A DNA stretch of 64,000 bases from Streptomyces sp. Ag109_O5-1 (GCF_003814875.1 NZ_RKQF01000001.1:2480001-2544000); one strand, 5' to 3'. Counted from the first letter of the stretch, positions 44,875 through 54,231 are shown. Numbers and translations are program-made. The notes: generated by a model from the letters alone, not told the origin.

Positions 44875-46238
44875 GGTGGCGGGAGGGGTACGGCGGCCTC
44901 CGCCGTACCCCTCGCGGCCGGGCGATGCCGGCCCAGGTGGTTGAAGACGAGGTTGAGGAGTACGGCCGTCACGCAGCCCGTCGAGATGCCCGAGTCGAGG
45001 ACGATCCGGGCCGTCTCCGGGAAGGCGTGGTAGAAGTCCGGAGCGGTGATCGGGACGATGCCGACGGCGAGCGAGACGGCGACGACCAGGACGTTCTCGT
45101 CCTTCTCCAGCCCGGCCCTGACCAGGGTCTGGATGCCGCCGGCCGCCACCGAGCCGAACAGGACCACGCCCGCGCCGCCGAGCACCGGGCGGGGTACGAC
45201 GGCGATCAGCGCGGCGGCCGTCGGGCACAGCCCCATCAGCACCAGGAACCCGCCGCCGACCGCGACCACGAACCGGCTGCGGATCCGGGTCATCGCGACC
45301 AGGCCGATGTTCTGGGCGAAGGCGCTGCACATGAACCCGTTGAACAGCGGGCTGATCGCCGAGCCGAGGGTGTCGGCGCGCAGCCCGGCCGCGATCGTCC
45401 GCTCGCCGGCGGGGCGTTCGACGATCTCACCCAGCGCCAGCATGTCCGCGGTCGACTCGGTCATCGAGACCACCATCACCACGCACATGGACAGGATCGC
45501 GGCGATCTGGAACTGCGGGACGCCGAAGTGGAAGGGGGTAGGGAAGCCGATGACGTCCGCGTCCGCGACCGGGCCGAAGTCCGTGATCCCGAACGGGACG
45601 GCGACGACCGTGCCCGCCACCAGGCCGATCAGCACGGCGATCTGCTTCACGAAGCCGCGGGTGAAGCGGCGAACGAGCAGGACGACGAGGAGCGTTGCGG
45701 CGGCCAGGCCCAGGCACTTCGCCGAACCGTAGTCGTCGGCCGTGGGGTCGGGGCCCTGGGCCCAGCCGAAGGCGACCGGGAGCAGCGAGACCCCGATGAG
45801 GGTGATGACCGTGCCGGTGACGACGGGCGGGAAGAAGCGGACCGCCTTGCCGAAGAACGGGGCGGCGAGGAAGCCGAGAAGGCCGGCGACGATCACCGCG
45901 CCGAAGATGACCGGCAGGGCGTCCGACCTGTCGTGGGTGGAGGCGGCTATCGCGGTCATCGGGGCGACCCCGGCGAAGGTGACGCCGTTGACGAAGGGCA
46001 GCCGGGCGCCGATCTTCCAGACGCCGAGGGTCTGCAGGAAGGTGGCGAGGCCCGCGGTGAAGAGGCAGGCCCCGGTGAGGAAGGTCAGTTCGGTGCCGGG
46101 CAGGCCGATGGCCGCGCCGACGATCAGGGGTGGGGCGACCACCCCGGCGTACATGGCGGCCACGTGCTGAAGGCCCGTGGCCGCCATTTTCAGGGGCGGA
46201 AGCTTCTCGTCGACGGGATGCACTTGGTGCGCGGACAC
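44859..46238 (-). CDS. Purine/urate permease, NCS2 family
   Basis: A 459-residue nucleobase:cation symporter-2 protein with about 14 helices. Family landmarks are LQHVAAMYAGVVAPPLIVG in helix 1, the substrate motif SMTESTADMLALGE and NGFMCSAFAQNIGLVAMTRI. The setting beside uricase and amidohydrolase genes suggests urate, xanthine or related purine uptake. Confidence 0.93.
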   Translation of the reverse strand: MSAHQVHPVDEKLPPLKMAATGLQHVAAMYAGVVAPPLIVGAAIGLPGTELTFLTGACLFTAGLATFLQTLGVWKIGARLPFVNGVTFAGVAPMTAIAASTHDRSDALPVIFGAVIVAGLLGFLAAPFFGKAVRFFPPVVTGTVITLIGVSLLPVAFGWAQGPDPTADDYGSAKCLGLAAATLLVVLLVRRFTRGFVKQIAVLIGLVAGTVVAVPFGITDFGPVADADVIGFPTPFHFGVPQFQIAAILSMCVVMVVSMTESTADMLALGEIVERPAGERTIAAGLRADTLGSAISPLFNGFMCSAFAQNIGLVAMTRIRSRFVVAVGGGFLVLMGLCPTAAALIAVVPRPVLGGAGVVLFGSVAAGGIQTLVRAGLEKDENVLVVAVSLAVGIVPITAPDFYHAFPETARIVLDSGISTGCVTAVLLNLVFNHLGRHRPAARGTAEAAVPLPPPHAIS

Positions 46239-46472
46239 GGCGGCTCTCCTCCGGTCGGTTACACGTCGGCTCTGACGCGGGGTTCAGGGAGGTGGTGCGT
46301 GCGATCCAGGTCGTGCGGGACCCGAGGGGAGGACGGTGACCGTTCCTGGGCGCGCACGACCGTTCGCGCGCGCCCAGGTGACGGCCGCCGTGGACCCATC
46401 CCGGGGTCCACGGCTGCCGGCCGGGAGCCGTCCCTCCCGACCGGAGTTCATGTGCCGCACGGAGCAGCGGTG

Positions 46473-47849
46473 TTACTGGGGGGTGATACGGGCCAGTCGT
46501 TGGGCCTCGGCCCGGGTGGAGCGGGCGATCGCGTCCTCGTCGACGTGCAACAGACGGTTGTCCTCGACGATCTGACGGCCATTCACGAAGGAGGCGGTGA
46601 CCGGGGCGGCCGCGCCGAAGACGAGGGCGGTCACCGGGTCGGCGATGGAGGCGTGGGCGAGGGTATCCAGCTTCCAGAGCACCAGGTCGGCGAGCTTGCC
46701 GGGTTCGAGGGAGCCGATCTGGCCTGCCCGGCCCAGGACTTGGGCGCCGCCGTAGGTGCCCAGGCGCAGCGCCTGGCGGGCGTTCAGGGCGGCTTCCCGG
46801 TGCGCGCCGAGGCGGTTGATCAGCAGCGCGTTGCGCAGTTCGGTGTGGAGTTCGCCGGATTCGTTGGACGCGGTGCCGTCGACGCCGAGGCCGACCGGGA
46901 CACCGGCGGCGAGCATGTCGGGGACGCGGGCGATCCCGGCCGCGAGCCGGGCGTTGGACGACGGGCAGTGCGCCACACCGGTCCTGGTCCGGGCGAAGGC
47001 GGCGATGTCCGAGTCGTTCATATGGACGCAGTGCGCCATCCACACGTCCTCGCCGAGCCAGCCGGTGGACTCGAAGTAGTCGGTCGGGCCCATGCCGAAC
47101 AGCTCGTGGCAGAACTTCTCCTCCTCGACCGTCTCCGAGCCGTGCGTGTGCAGCCGTACCCCGAGGCGGCGGGCCAACTCCGCGCCCTCGCGGAGGAGTT
47201 CGGTGGAGACGGAGAAGGGCGAGCAGGGGGCCACGGCCACCTGGGTCATCGCGTCGAAGGAGGCGTCGTGGTGTTCCTTGACGGTCGCCTCGGTGGCGGT
47301 GAGGGCGCCTTCGAGGGTCTCGACGGCGAAGTCCGGGGGCAGGCCGCCGTCCTTCTCGCTGCGGTCCATGGAACCGCGGGCGAGGGTGAAGCGGACGCCC
47401 GTCTCGCGGGCGGCGCGGATGATCGCGCCGGAGAGGTCGCCGGAGTCCTTCGGGTAGACGTAGTGGTGGTCCATCGCGGTGGTGACCCCGCCGCGGGCCA
47501 TCATGGCAAGGGAGCCCTGAGCGGCCGCGTACACCATCGGCTCGTCGATGCGCGCCCAGGTCGGGTACAGCGCGACCAGCCAGTTGAAGAGGTTGTGGTC
47601 GGTGGCCAGGCCCCGGGTGATCCACTGGTAGTAGTGGTGGTGGGTGTTGACCAGGCCGGGGGTCACGAGGTGGCCGGTGGCGTCGATACGGCGCTCGATG
47701 TTCTCCAGGCCCTCGGGGGCCCCGCCCTCGCCGACCGACTCGATGCGGTTGCCGGCGATGACGACGTACCCGTTCGCGTACTCGGTGTCGTGGGCGTCGA
47801 CGGTCGCGATCGAACAGTTCTCGATGACGATGCGCCGGTCTGCTGCCAT
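46473..47849 (-). CDS. Amidohydrolase, 8-oxoguanine deaminase / AtzB-like
   Basis: A 458-residue metal-dependent deaminase of the TrzA/AtzB group. Metal and catalytic residues are visible in NTHHHYYQWITRG, HTHGSETVEEE, WMAHCVHMNDSD and GLGVDGTASNESG. Streptomyces relatives beside uricase are annotated as 8-oxoguanine deaminases; guanine is an alternative substrate. It follows the uricase gene by 116 bases and may be cotranscribed with it. Confidence 0.88.
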   Translation of the reverse strand: MAADRRIVIENCSIATVDAHDTEYANGYVVIAGNRIESVGEGGAPEGLENIERRIDATGHLVTPGLVNTHHHYYQWITRGLATDHNLFNWLVALYPTWARIDEPMVYAAAQGSLAMMARGGVTTAMDHHYVYPKDSGDLSGAIIRAARETGVRFTLARGSMDRSEKDGGLPPDFAVETLEGALTATEATVKEHHDASFDAMTQVAVAPCSPFSVSTELLREGAELARRLGVRLHTHGSETVEEEKFCHELFGMGPTDYFESTGWLGEDVWMAHCVHMNDSDIAAFARTRTGVAHCPSSNARLAAGIARVPDMLAAGVPVGLGVDGTASNESGELHTELRNALLINRLGAHREAALNARQALRLGTYGGAQVLGRAGQIGSLEPGKLADLVLWKLDTLAHASIADPVTALVFGAAAPVTASFVNGRQIVEDNRLLHVDEDAIARSTRAEAQRLARITPQ

Positions 47850-47965
47850 GAATTCGTCCTTTTCGCTCAGTGGACTTGTGGTGAGGGCACGGCAGGACCC
47901 CGGGGATTTGAGTGCCCCGGCCGGGAGGACGGGCTCCGCGGCCGAGGGTGCCGAAAAGGTGTCGG

Positions 47966-48922
47966 TCAGAGGTTGGAGAGGTCGACCGGGATCTTCGCCT
48001 CGCAGCCGTCCCGGAGGACGGTCGCCTCGATCAGGCCGTAGGGCCGGTCGGCGGCGTAGTACACGGCACCGTCTTCGGTGGCGTTCTTCAGCCCGAACGG
48101 CTCCAGATCGACCAGGAAGTGGTGCTTGTTCGGGAGGGAGAAGCGGACCTCGTCGATCTCGGCGCGATTGTCGATGATGCGCGCGCCCATCTGGTAGAGC
48201 GTCTGCTGGAGCGAGAGGGAGTAGGTCTCGGCGAAGGCCTGGAGCATGTGCGTCTTCGTCTGCTCGTAGGACCTCTCCCAGTCGGGCATCTCCTGCGCGT
48301 CATCGGTCCAGTTGAACCGCCAGCGGCCGGAGACCTGGGTGGCCAGGATGCGGTCGTACGCCTCGGGAAGCGTCGTGTACTTGTCCTTGACGTAGCCCCA
48401 GAACTCGGAGTTGGTCGAGTTCATCACGACCAGGTCCTTCAGACCCGAGACGACCTCCCACGACTCACCGTCGTAGGTGATCTGGGTGAGCCGGGTCTCC
48501 TGACCCTTGCGCACGAAGGAGTGCTTGGCCTCGTCCGCGCCGCTGCGTCCGGAGTTCGCGTCGGAGGCCTCGATGCGCTCCCAAGCGTACTCCTCGATGC
48601 GGATCCGGGCCCGGTGGATCGGCTCCTGCGAGGTCACGAAGTGGCGGGCGAGGTGGATGCCGAACTGCTCGGCGGACTCGATGCCGTGCTCCTTGGCGAA
48701 CGCGTACACCGTGTTCTTGGTGGTGTCGGTCGGCAGCACGTTGGCGTTGGAGCCGGAGTAGTGGACCTCTTCCATGTCGCCGGAGAGCGACACGGACACG
48801 TTGAGGTCCTTGATGTGGTGGGTGGCACCGCCCCGCGTGATCTTCACGACCCGGTTCTCGGCCTTGCCGTACTGGTTCTGTCCAAGAATCACAGGGCGGC
48901 CAGGGCGGGAATTGTCTGCCAT
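47966..48922 (-). CDS. pucL: Uricase (urate oxidase)
   Basis: A 318-residue cofactor-free oxidase converting urate to 5-hydroxyisourate. Landmarks are GQNQYGKAENRVVKI with the catalytic Lys, VLPTDTTKNTVYAFAK with the catalytic Thr, VVMNSTNSEFWGYVKDKYTTLPE, and the C-terminal SLPNKHHFLVDLEPFGL. Two tunnelling-fold repeats are expected. Third gene of the uraD-uraH-uricase run, 4 bases after uraH. Confidence 0.97.
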   Translation of the reverse strand: MADNSRPGRPVILGQNQYGKAENRVVKITRGGATHHIKDLNVSVSLSGDMEEVHYSGSNANVLPTDTTKNTVYAFAKEHGIESAEQFGIHLARHFVTSQEPIHRARIRIEEYAWERIEASDANSGRSGADEAKHSFVRKGQETRLTQITYDGESWEVVSGLKDLVVMNSTNSEFWGYVKDKYTTLPEAYDRILATQVSGRWRFNWTDDAQEMPDWERSYEQTKTHMLQAFAETYSLSLQQTLYQMGARIIDNRAEIDEVRFSLPNKHHFLVDLEPFGLKNATEDGAVYYAADRPYGLIEATVLRDGCEAKIPVDLSNL

Positions 48923-48926
48923 GTAG

Positions 48927-49328
48927 CTAGCTCCCTCGGTAAACGGAGTAGCCGAACGGGTTGAGCAGCAGCGGCACGTGGTAGTGCTCCCCGGGGTGCA
49001 CGGCGAAGGTGATCGCCACCTCCGGGAAGAACACGGATCCGCTGTCCCGATTCGCGGGGGCGTCCTGCTGCGCATCGGCTTGCTTCTTCACGGACTTCTC
49101 GAAATACGGCTCCACCGCGAAGTCGAGCCGTACATGGGTGGTTCCCTCCGGCAGCGCCGGCAGGTCCTTGCACCGGCCGTCGGCGTCGGTCGCGCTGCCG
49201 CCGAGCGCCTGCCAGTCCGCTTCCCGGCCGCTGCGGGCGGAGAGCCGGACGGCGACATCCGTGGCGGGGCGGCCGATGCTGGTGTCCAGGATGTGGGTGG
49301 ACACGGAGGCGGTGGTGCTGGTGCTCAT
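48927..49328 (-). CDS. uraH: 5-hydroxyisourate hydrolase
   Basis: A 133-residue transthyretin-like enzyme that hydrolyses 5-hydroxyisourate to OHCU. His in VSTHILDTSIGRPA, Arg in THVRLDF, the HYHVPLLLNPFGYSVYRGS region and the invariant YRGS C-terminus are all present. An insertion rich in Ala/Gln/Asp (KKQADAQQDAPAN) sits in the middle. It is 4 bases upstream of the uricase gene. Confidence 0.96.
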   Translation of the reverse strand: MSTSTTASVSTHILDTSIGRPATDVAVRLSARSGREADWQALGGSATDADGRCKDLPALPEGTTHVRLDFAVEPYFEKSVKKQADAQQDAPANRDSGSVFFPEVAITFAVHPGEHYHVPLLLNPFGYSVYRGS

Positions 49329-49361
49329 GGTGTCAGGCGTCCTCTTCGGTCTGCTTCGACT

Positions 49362-49871
49362 TCAGTCTGCTTCGACGAGCCGGGCCAGCCGGATACGGTT
49401 GATCTTTCCCAGCTCGGTGCGGACGATCTCGCGCTCCTGTCCGGGCGCGTTGCCGATCCGCTCCTTGACCGCGTCGCGCATCTCCTCGCCGGTCCGGCCG
49501 GTGGCGCAGATCAGGAAGACATGGCCGAACTTCTCCTGGTAGGCCAGGTTGAGTTCGAGCATTTCCGCCTTGAGCCCTTCGGCGGCGCCGGCCATACCCG
49601 ACTGCTCCCGGGCCGAGGTCGGATCGCCCGGCCTGGGGCGGCCGATCGGCGGGTGCCCGGCCATGGCCTCCTCCAGGTCCGCCCCGGTCAGGTCGGCCAT
49701 GGCGGCGTCACTGGCCAGGTAGAGGGACTCGGGGGTGGCGTAGGGGCGGGCGGCGAGCAGGCGCCGGGCCCATGCCGTGGAGGCACACGCCTCGTGGAGG
49801 GCGGCGAAGGCCGCGTGCTCCTCCAGATCATTGAACCGGGCCAGGCCCGGGGGCGTGGAAGTCGACGTCAC
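49362..49871 (-). CDS. uraD: OHCU decarboxylase
   Basis: A 169-residue enzyme that decarboxylates OHCU to S-allantoin. The catalytic His is in MAGHPPIGRP; further signatures are LNLAYQEKFGHVFLICATGRT and the C-terminal LGKINRIRLARLV. It begins the uraD-uraH-uricase operon. A CAAC-N5-GTTG palindrome lies 75 bases upstream. Confidence 0.95.
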   Translation of the reverse strand: MTSTSTPPGLARFNDLEEHAAFAALHEACASTAWARRLLAARPYATPESLYLASDAAMADLTGADLEEAMAGHPPIGRPRPGDPTSAREQSGMAGAAEGLKAEMLELNLAYQEKFGHVFLICATGRTGEEMRDAVKERIGNAPGQEREIVRTELGKINRIRLARLVEAD

Positions 49872-49944
49872 GGGAGCCTCCGTGGCCGCGAGCGGCCTTC
49901 GTGCTGAACGGACTGCCGTCAGCTAACGCCCTCCGGGACCCAAC

Positions 49945-49962
49945 GTCAACACTTTGTTGAAA
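49945..49962. promoter_or_regulatory. Palindrome upstream of uraD
   Basis: TCAACACTTTGTTGA (49946-49960) matches the TTCAAC-N5-GTTGAA palindrome before allB in its half-sites and spacing. The AT-rich sequence AAAATTCC follows. Likely operator, regulator not identified. Confidence 0.5.
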
Positions 49963-50139
49963 ATTCCGCGTAACAACCCCCGCTCGGAGGCGCCGACCGG
50001 CTCTCGCTGAGAGGCCACCGGCCTTCCGTCCCCGCGAAGCCTCCGGCCGGGCTCGCCGCGTGAGGCCCTCCGGCCCGGCCTCCCGCCGGGCTCGCCCCAC
50101 CGAAGCGGTCCGGCGGGACTCTCCCCGTGAAGCCTCCGG

Positions 50140-50508
50140 TCAGCTCTCCTTGTCGCGGTTCAGGTAGTTGTAGACGGTGAAGCGGCTCACCCCGAGCGCG
50201 CTCGCCACAGTCTCCACACCATGGCGCACGGAGAAGGCGCCCCGCGCCTCCAGCACGCGCACGACCTCCTGCTTCGCCTTGCGGTCCAGGTCGGCCAGCG
50301 GCTTGCCCTGCTTGCGCTCCATGGCGGCCAGGATGTGGTCGAGGGAGTCGGCGAGCTGCGGCAGCCGTACGGCGACGGCGTCGACGCCCTCCCAGGCGAG
50401 GATCACATCGTCAGGGCCGGCCTCATCGGGCGGGAGCAGCTCCCCGCCCATGGCGTCGACCAGTGGCTTCACGGCCGTGATGAAGGGCTCGTCCCCGTTG
50501 CCGGTCAC
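50140..50508 (-). CDS. Small helix-turn-helix regulator, 122 residues
   Basis: A protein ending in a Fis/PutA-type helix-turn-helix (HGVETVASALGVSRFTVYNYLN). The upstream domain is about 80 residues (FITAVKPLVDAMGGELLP, VDAVAVRLPQLADSLDHIL). The type recurs beside Streptomyces urate genes. It overlaps the preceding gene by 4 bases (ATGA) and lies 268 bases upstream of uraD on the same strand, so it is a candidate regulator of the urate operon. Confidence 0.85.
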   Translation of the reverse strand: MTGNGDEPFITAVKPLVDAMGGELLPPDEAGPDDVILAWEGVDAVAVRLPQLADSLDHILAAMERKQGKPLADLDRKAKQEVVRVLEARGAFSVRHGVETVASALGVSRFTVYNYLNRDKES

Positions 50509-50759
50509 TTGTCGCCGCCCTCTCCCACCACGTTGACCTGGAGCGAGATCCGAGTGGCCCCGGCCTCCAGGGCCCGGCGCAGCAGCGCGTCCACGGCGGT
50601 GAGCACGGCGTCGGCGCCGCCCTCCGCGGTGTTCCCGAACGGCCCGACGTCCACCGCGTCCAGCCGCGCCCCCTCGATGACCTCACGGGCGACCAGCGCG
50701 TGTGCGGGGGCCTCGTCGAGGTCGAAGGGCTCGGTCGTGAACTCCACTTTCAATCGCAT
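50505..50759 (-). CDS. Hypothetical protein, 84 residues
   Basis: A small beta-alpha protein (MRLKVEFTTEPF, AVLTAVDALLRRALEAGATRI, LQVNVVGE) resembling thiamine-binding/DUF77-like ferredoxin-fold proteins in length and pattern, though not certainly one. Its stop overlaps the start of the helix-turn-helix gene, so the pair is coupled and may act together on purine metabolism. Confidence 0.78.
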   Translation of the reverse strand: MRLKVEFTTEPFDLDEAPAHALVAREVIEGARLDAVDVGPFGNTAEGGADAVLTAVDALLRRALEAGATRISLQVNVVGEGGDK

Positions 50760-50972
50760 TGCATCCCCAAACACCCTCTGACCTGCACATTCACCCCGGC
50801 TCGACGGAGCCTGTCCATCCGTCACGAGGCGACCATAACCGAACGGGCCATGCCCGCGCCCGGCTCATTCCCCAGGACCTGTCGGCAACTGCCGGGCTCG
50901 CCCGGAGGGTGCGCGACGTCCCCGGCGCGAGAAGCGGCTCGGCCGGCCGGCCGGGATGAGAGCATCCGTCTC

Positions 50973-51824
50973 ATGGATGACGCAGAGGGCCGCGCGGCCA
51001 GGTGGTGGGCCGCGCTGCGCAGGACACCGGTGGCCGTCTGGAACGACGACGTCACGGACTGGGCGGCCGCGCTGACCTATTACGCGGTCCTGGCCCTGTT
51101 CCCCGTGCTGCTGGTGATCCTCTCGATCCTGGGGCTGACCATCCCCACGGCCAAACCCGAGGTCATCGACCACATGGCGCAGGCCGCCCCGGAGGAGTCC
51201 CGCGCCCTGCTGCGCAGCACCCTGCGGCAGATGGCGGACCAGTCGTCGACGGCCTGGACCCTGATCTTCCTGGGCGGGGCCGCGGCCCTGTGGTCGGGCA
51301 GCAGCTATCTGAGCGTCTTCCGCCGGGCGCTGCACGCCATGCACCGGGTCAGTTCGCACCGGCCGGTCTGGCGCACCGCTCCGCGCATCATCGCGACGGC
51401 CCTCGTCCTGATCGCCGTCCTCCTCACCTCCACCCTCGCGTTCTTCCTGACCGGCGACCTCACCCGGCGTCTGGGCGCGGCGCTGAACCTGGGGGCCGGG
51501 CCGCAGGAGGCCTGGGGCACCCTCCGCTGGCCGGTGGTGGCCGCGGTCGCCGTCGTCCTGGTGCTCGTGCTCTACCGTTCGGGCCCCGCGCCCTCCCGTC
51601 CGGTCCGGAAGATGGCACCGGGAGGCACCCTGGCGGTCGTACTCCTGGTGGCCGTCACCGTCGGATTCGCCGTGTACACCGCTCATGCCGGCACCTATCA
51701 CCGTCTGTACGGATCGCTGGCGGGCGTTGTGGTCTTCCTGATCTGGCTGTGGCTGTCCAATCTGGCCCTGCTGATCGGCGCCCAGTTCAACGCCGAGTTG
51801 GCGAAGCCCGCTCAGAGGCACTGA
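50973..51824 (+). CDS. YihY/virulence factor BrkB family membrane protein
   Basis: A 283-residue protein with six membrane helices. Family signatures are WAAALTYYAVLALFPVLLVILSILG, LWSGSSYLSVFRRALHAMH and GVVVFLIWLWLSNLALLIGAQFNAEL. Its function is unknown; it was once wrongly called RNase BN. ATG 50973 follows the weak site GAGAGC and starts at the usual N-terminus. Confidence 0.92.
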   Translation: MDDAEGRAARWWAALRRTPVAVWNDDVTDWAAALTYYAVLALFPVLLVILSILGLTIPTAKPEVIDHMAQAAPEESRALLRSTLRQMADQSSTAWTLIFLGGAAALWSGSSYLSVFRRALHAMHRVSSHRPVWRTAPRIIATALVLIAVLLTSTLAFFLTGDLTRRLGAALNLGAGPQEAWGTLRWPVVAAVAVVLVLVLYRSGPAPSRPVRKMAPGGTLAVVLLVAVTVGFAVYTAHAGTYHRLYGSLAGVVVFLIWLWLSNLALLIGAQFNAELAKPAQRH

Positions 51825-51832
51825 GCTCCCGG

Positions 51833-52006
51833 TCAGCGCGCGATGCGGTGGTGCCGTCCGCGACGGCTCAAGCGGAACCCACCGAGCACGAGGTCGGCGA
51901 CCAGCACCAGGGCACCGATTATCAGCAGGTAGAACAGTCCGTGGGCGGCGAAACCGATGATGCCCAGGACAAGTGCCACCAGGATCAGCAGCAGAAACAG
52001 ACTCAT
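51833..52006 (-). CDS. Small hydrophobic membrane protein, 57 residues
   Basis: A protein made of two hydrophobic helices (LFLLLILVALVLGIIGFA and GLFYLLIIGALVLVADLVLG) and a basic tail (RLSRRGRHHRIAR). Preceded by GGGAGAA. It belongs to small hydrophobic proteins common near PRC-barrel genes in Streptomyces. Convergent with yihY, 8 bases between stops. Confidence 0.82.
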   Translation of the reverse strand: MSLFLLLILVALVLGIIGFAAHGLFYLLIIGALVLVADLVLGGFRLSRRGRHHRIAR

Positions 52007-52030
52007 GGGTTCTCCCTACGCTTCGATGGC

Positions 52031-52390
52031 TCACCGCCGGGCGAGCCGGCGCTCGCCGCCGGTGCCCGGGGCGTAGTCGAGGTCGTAGTGCGCAAAGACC
52101 GCGGGTTCCCGGGAGGCCGGGAGCTCGCCGTCCGTGTCGATCGCGGGAGCCTTCCTCACCACGCCCTTGTCGAAGGCGACCCTCAGACAGCCGGGACCGA
52201 CGGTCGCATTCACAAGCGGGACGAACACCAGCCGCCGACGGGTGGGCAGCCCTACCGTGACGGTGGCATACAGGGGCTTGTCGGTCGCGGTGTCGACATA
52301 GACCGATTCCAGGACGCCGATCTTGTGACCGGTCGCGTCCACCACATCGTGACCGCGCCATTCGCGGATGTCGCCGGCTTCGAGCATCAC
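52031..52390 (-). CDS. PRC-barrel domain protein
   Basis: A 119-residue protein with a PRC-barrel core (IREWRGHDVVDATGHKIGVL, then YVDTATDKPLYATV and FVPLVNATV). PRC-barrel proteins bind RNA or other proteins; the role of stand-alone stress-associated members in Streptomyces is not defined. It precedes the 57-residue hydrophobic protein gene by 24 bases on the same strand. Confidence 0.87.
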   Translation of the reverse strand: MMLEAGDIREWRGHDVVDATGHKIGVLESVYVDTATDKPLYATVTVGLPTRRRLVFVPLVNATVGPGCLRVAFDKGVVRKAPAIDTDGELPASREPAVFAHYDLDYAPGTGGERRLARR

Positions 52391-52449
52391 CTACCTCCGC
52401 GTATCCAGGTACCCCTGATCGGACGGTTGACGCGACGGTCGGGCCCGGT

Positions 52450-54189
52450 TCACCGGCCCTTGCGCAGGAAGCCGCGCAACCGCCGCTCCGGCCAGGTGTT
52501 GATCACGTCGTCCGCGGTGAGCCAGCCGCGCTGGGCGGTTCCGATGCCGTAGCGCATGTTGGCCAGGTGCGGGACGGCGTGGGCGTCGCTGTCGACGGCG
52601 AACCGCACACCGTACCGCCGGGCCCGCAGGATGTCCTCGTCGCGCAGGTCGAGCCGGTGCGGGTGGGCGTTGATCTCCAGGGCGGTGCCGGTGCGGGCGC
52701 AGGCCTCGAAGACGGCGTCCAGGTCGGCGTCGATGCCGGGCCGCTTGCCCATGAGGCGGGTGGTGGGGTGGCCGATGATGTTGACGTACGGGTTCTCGCA
52801 GGCCCGCACCAGCCGCCGGGTCAGCGCCTCGCGGCCCTGGTTGAAGTGCGAGTGGACCGAGGCCACGCACAGGTCGAACCCGGCGAGGAAGTCGTCCGGC
52901 CAGTCCACCTCACCCTCCGGGCCGATGTTCAGCTCGGTGCCGTGCAGCAGCCGCAGCCCGCCGCGCCGGCCGCGGGTGGGGTACGTGCCGTCCAGCTCGC
53001 GCGCCCGTTCCCGCTGGGCCAGCATCCGCTCGTCGGTCATGCGCTGCATGGCCAGGTCGGGCGCGTGGTCGGTGATCGCGTAGTAGGCGTAGCCGCGCGC
53101 GGCGGCGGCCTCGGCCATCTCCTCCAGCGGGGCGAGCCCGTCCGTGAGGTCGGTGTGGGTGTGCAGGTCGCCGCGGAGGTCGGACTCGGCGACCAGGTCG
53201 GGCAGTTCGTCCCGCAGCCCGGCCTCGATCTCCCCGCGGTCCTCGCGCAGCGGCGGCGGGATCCACGGCAGGCCGAGCCGGGCGTACACCTCCTCCTCGG
53301 TCCCGGAGACGATCTTGTCGCCGCTCTCTGCGTCGAAGAGCCCGTACTCGGAGAGCTTCAGCTTCTGGTGCACGGCCCGTTCGCGGGTGCGGATGTTGTG
53401 GGCCTTGGAGCCGGTGAAGTACTGGAGGGCCGCACCCCAGGAGTCCGGCGGTACGACGCGCAGGTCGACGTTGAGACCCTTGCCGGTGCGTACGGAGGTC
53501 TTCGTCTCGCCCTGCCCGATGACCTCGGTGACGTACGGCAGCCCGGTGAACGCCTTCATGATCGGCGCCGACTTCTCCGCGGCCGCGAGGATGTCGATGT
53601 CGCCGATGGTCTCCCGCATCCTGCGCAGTGAACCGGCGTACGCGCACCGCTCGCAGCCGGTCACCCCGAAGAGTGCGCCGACGATGTCCTCGGCCAGCTC
53701 CATGGCCACGTCGATCTGCACCCGCCCGCCGGCGGACCGGAGCAGTTCGATGCCGTGCAGGATGTTCTCCTCGGTCTTCGGCCCGAAGCCCCTGAGGTCG
53801 CGCAGCCGCTCGCTGCGGATGGCGTCGGCGAGTTCCTCGACCGAGGAGACGCCCAGTTCCTCGTAGACCGCCATGGCCTTCTTCGGGCCGAGGGTGGGGA
53901 TGGCCGTCAGCCGCCGCACCCCGTCCGGGATCTTCGCGCGCAGCTCCTCGACGGCGGCCACGCTGCCGCTGTCGAAGTACTCACGGACCTTCTGGGCGAT
54001 GGACTTCCCGACGTTCGGGATCTCCTGGAGCCCCTTGAGGTCGAGGGTGGAGACGTCGGCGTGATGGCCGCCCACCGCGCGTGCGGCCTTCTCGTAGACG
54101 CGCGCCTTGAACGCGTCTCCGCCGGTGATCGAGATGAGGTCGGCGTACTCCTGGAGCAGCGCGGCGACCTCGTCGTTGGACCGGGCCAC
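52450..54189 (-). CDS. polX: PolX-type DNA polymerase/3'-5' exonuclease with PHP domain
   Basis: A 579-residue family X polymerase fused to a PHP phosphoesterase. The N-terminal part has helix-hairpin-helix motifs (LQEIPNVGKSIAQKV, IPTLGPKKAMAVYEE). The nucleotidyltransferase motif is AGSLRRMRETIGDIDIL with the metal Asp pair, and the third Asp lies in GLNVDLRVV. The PHP domain (about 335-579) starts at GDLHTHTDLTDG and has VASVHSHFNQ and DSDAHAVPHL. It acts in base excision repair. Confidence 0.96.
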   Translation of the reverse strand: MARSNDEVAALLQEYADLISITGGDAFKARVYEKAARAVGGHHADVSTLDLKGLQEIPNVGKSIAQKVREYFDSGSVAAVEELRAKIPDGVRRLTAIPTLGPKKAMAVYEELGVSSVEELADAIRSERLRDLRGFGPKTEENILHGIELLRSAGGRVQIDVAMELAEDIVGALFGVTGCERCAYAGSLRRMRETIGDIDILAAAEKSAPIMKAFTGLPYVTEVIGQGETKTSVRTGKGLNVDLRVVPPDSWGAALQYFTGSKAHNIRTRERAVHQKLKLSEYGLFDAESGDKIVSGTEEEVYARLGLPWIPPPLREDRGEIEAGLRDELPDLVAESDLRGDLHTHTDLTDGLAPLEEMAEAAAARGYAYYAITDHAPDLAMQRMTDERMLAQRERARELDGTYPTRGRRGGLRLLHGTELNIGPEGEVDWPDDFLAGFDLCVASVHSHFNQGREALTRRLVRACENPYVNIIGHPTTRLMGKRPGIDADLDAVFEACARTGTALEINAHPHRLDLRDEDILRARRYGVRFAVDSDAHAVPHLANMRYGIGTAQRGWLTADDVINTWPERRLRGFLRKGR

Positions 54190-54231
54190 CCCCTCAGAGT
54201 ACTTGACAGCCTTCCCTCACCACGGGCAGTC

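Noticed and set aside
44361..48041. A 1226-codon open frame on the plus strand
   Set aside because: It is the antisense of the permease and amidohydrolase genes and part of uricase. The composition (Gly/Asp/Glu/Arg/His) is the usual antisense artefact in high-GC DNA.
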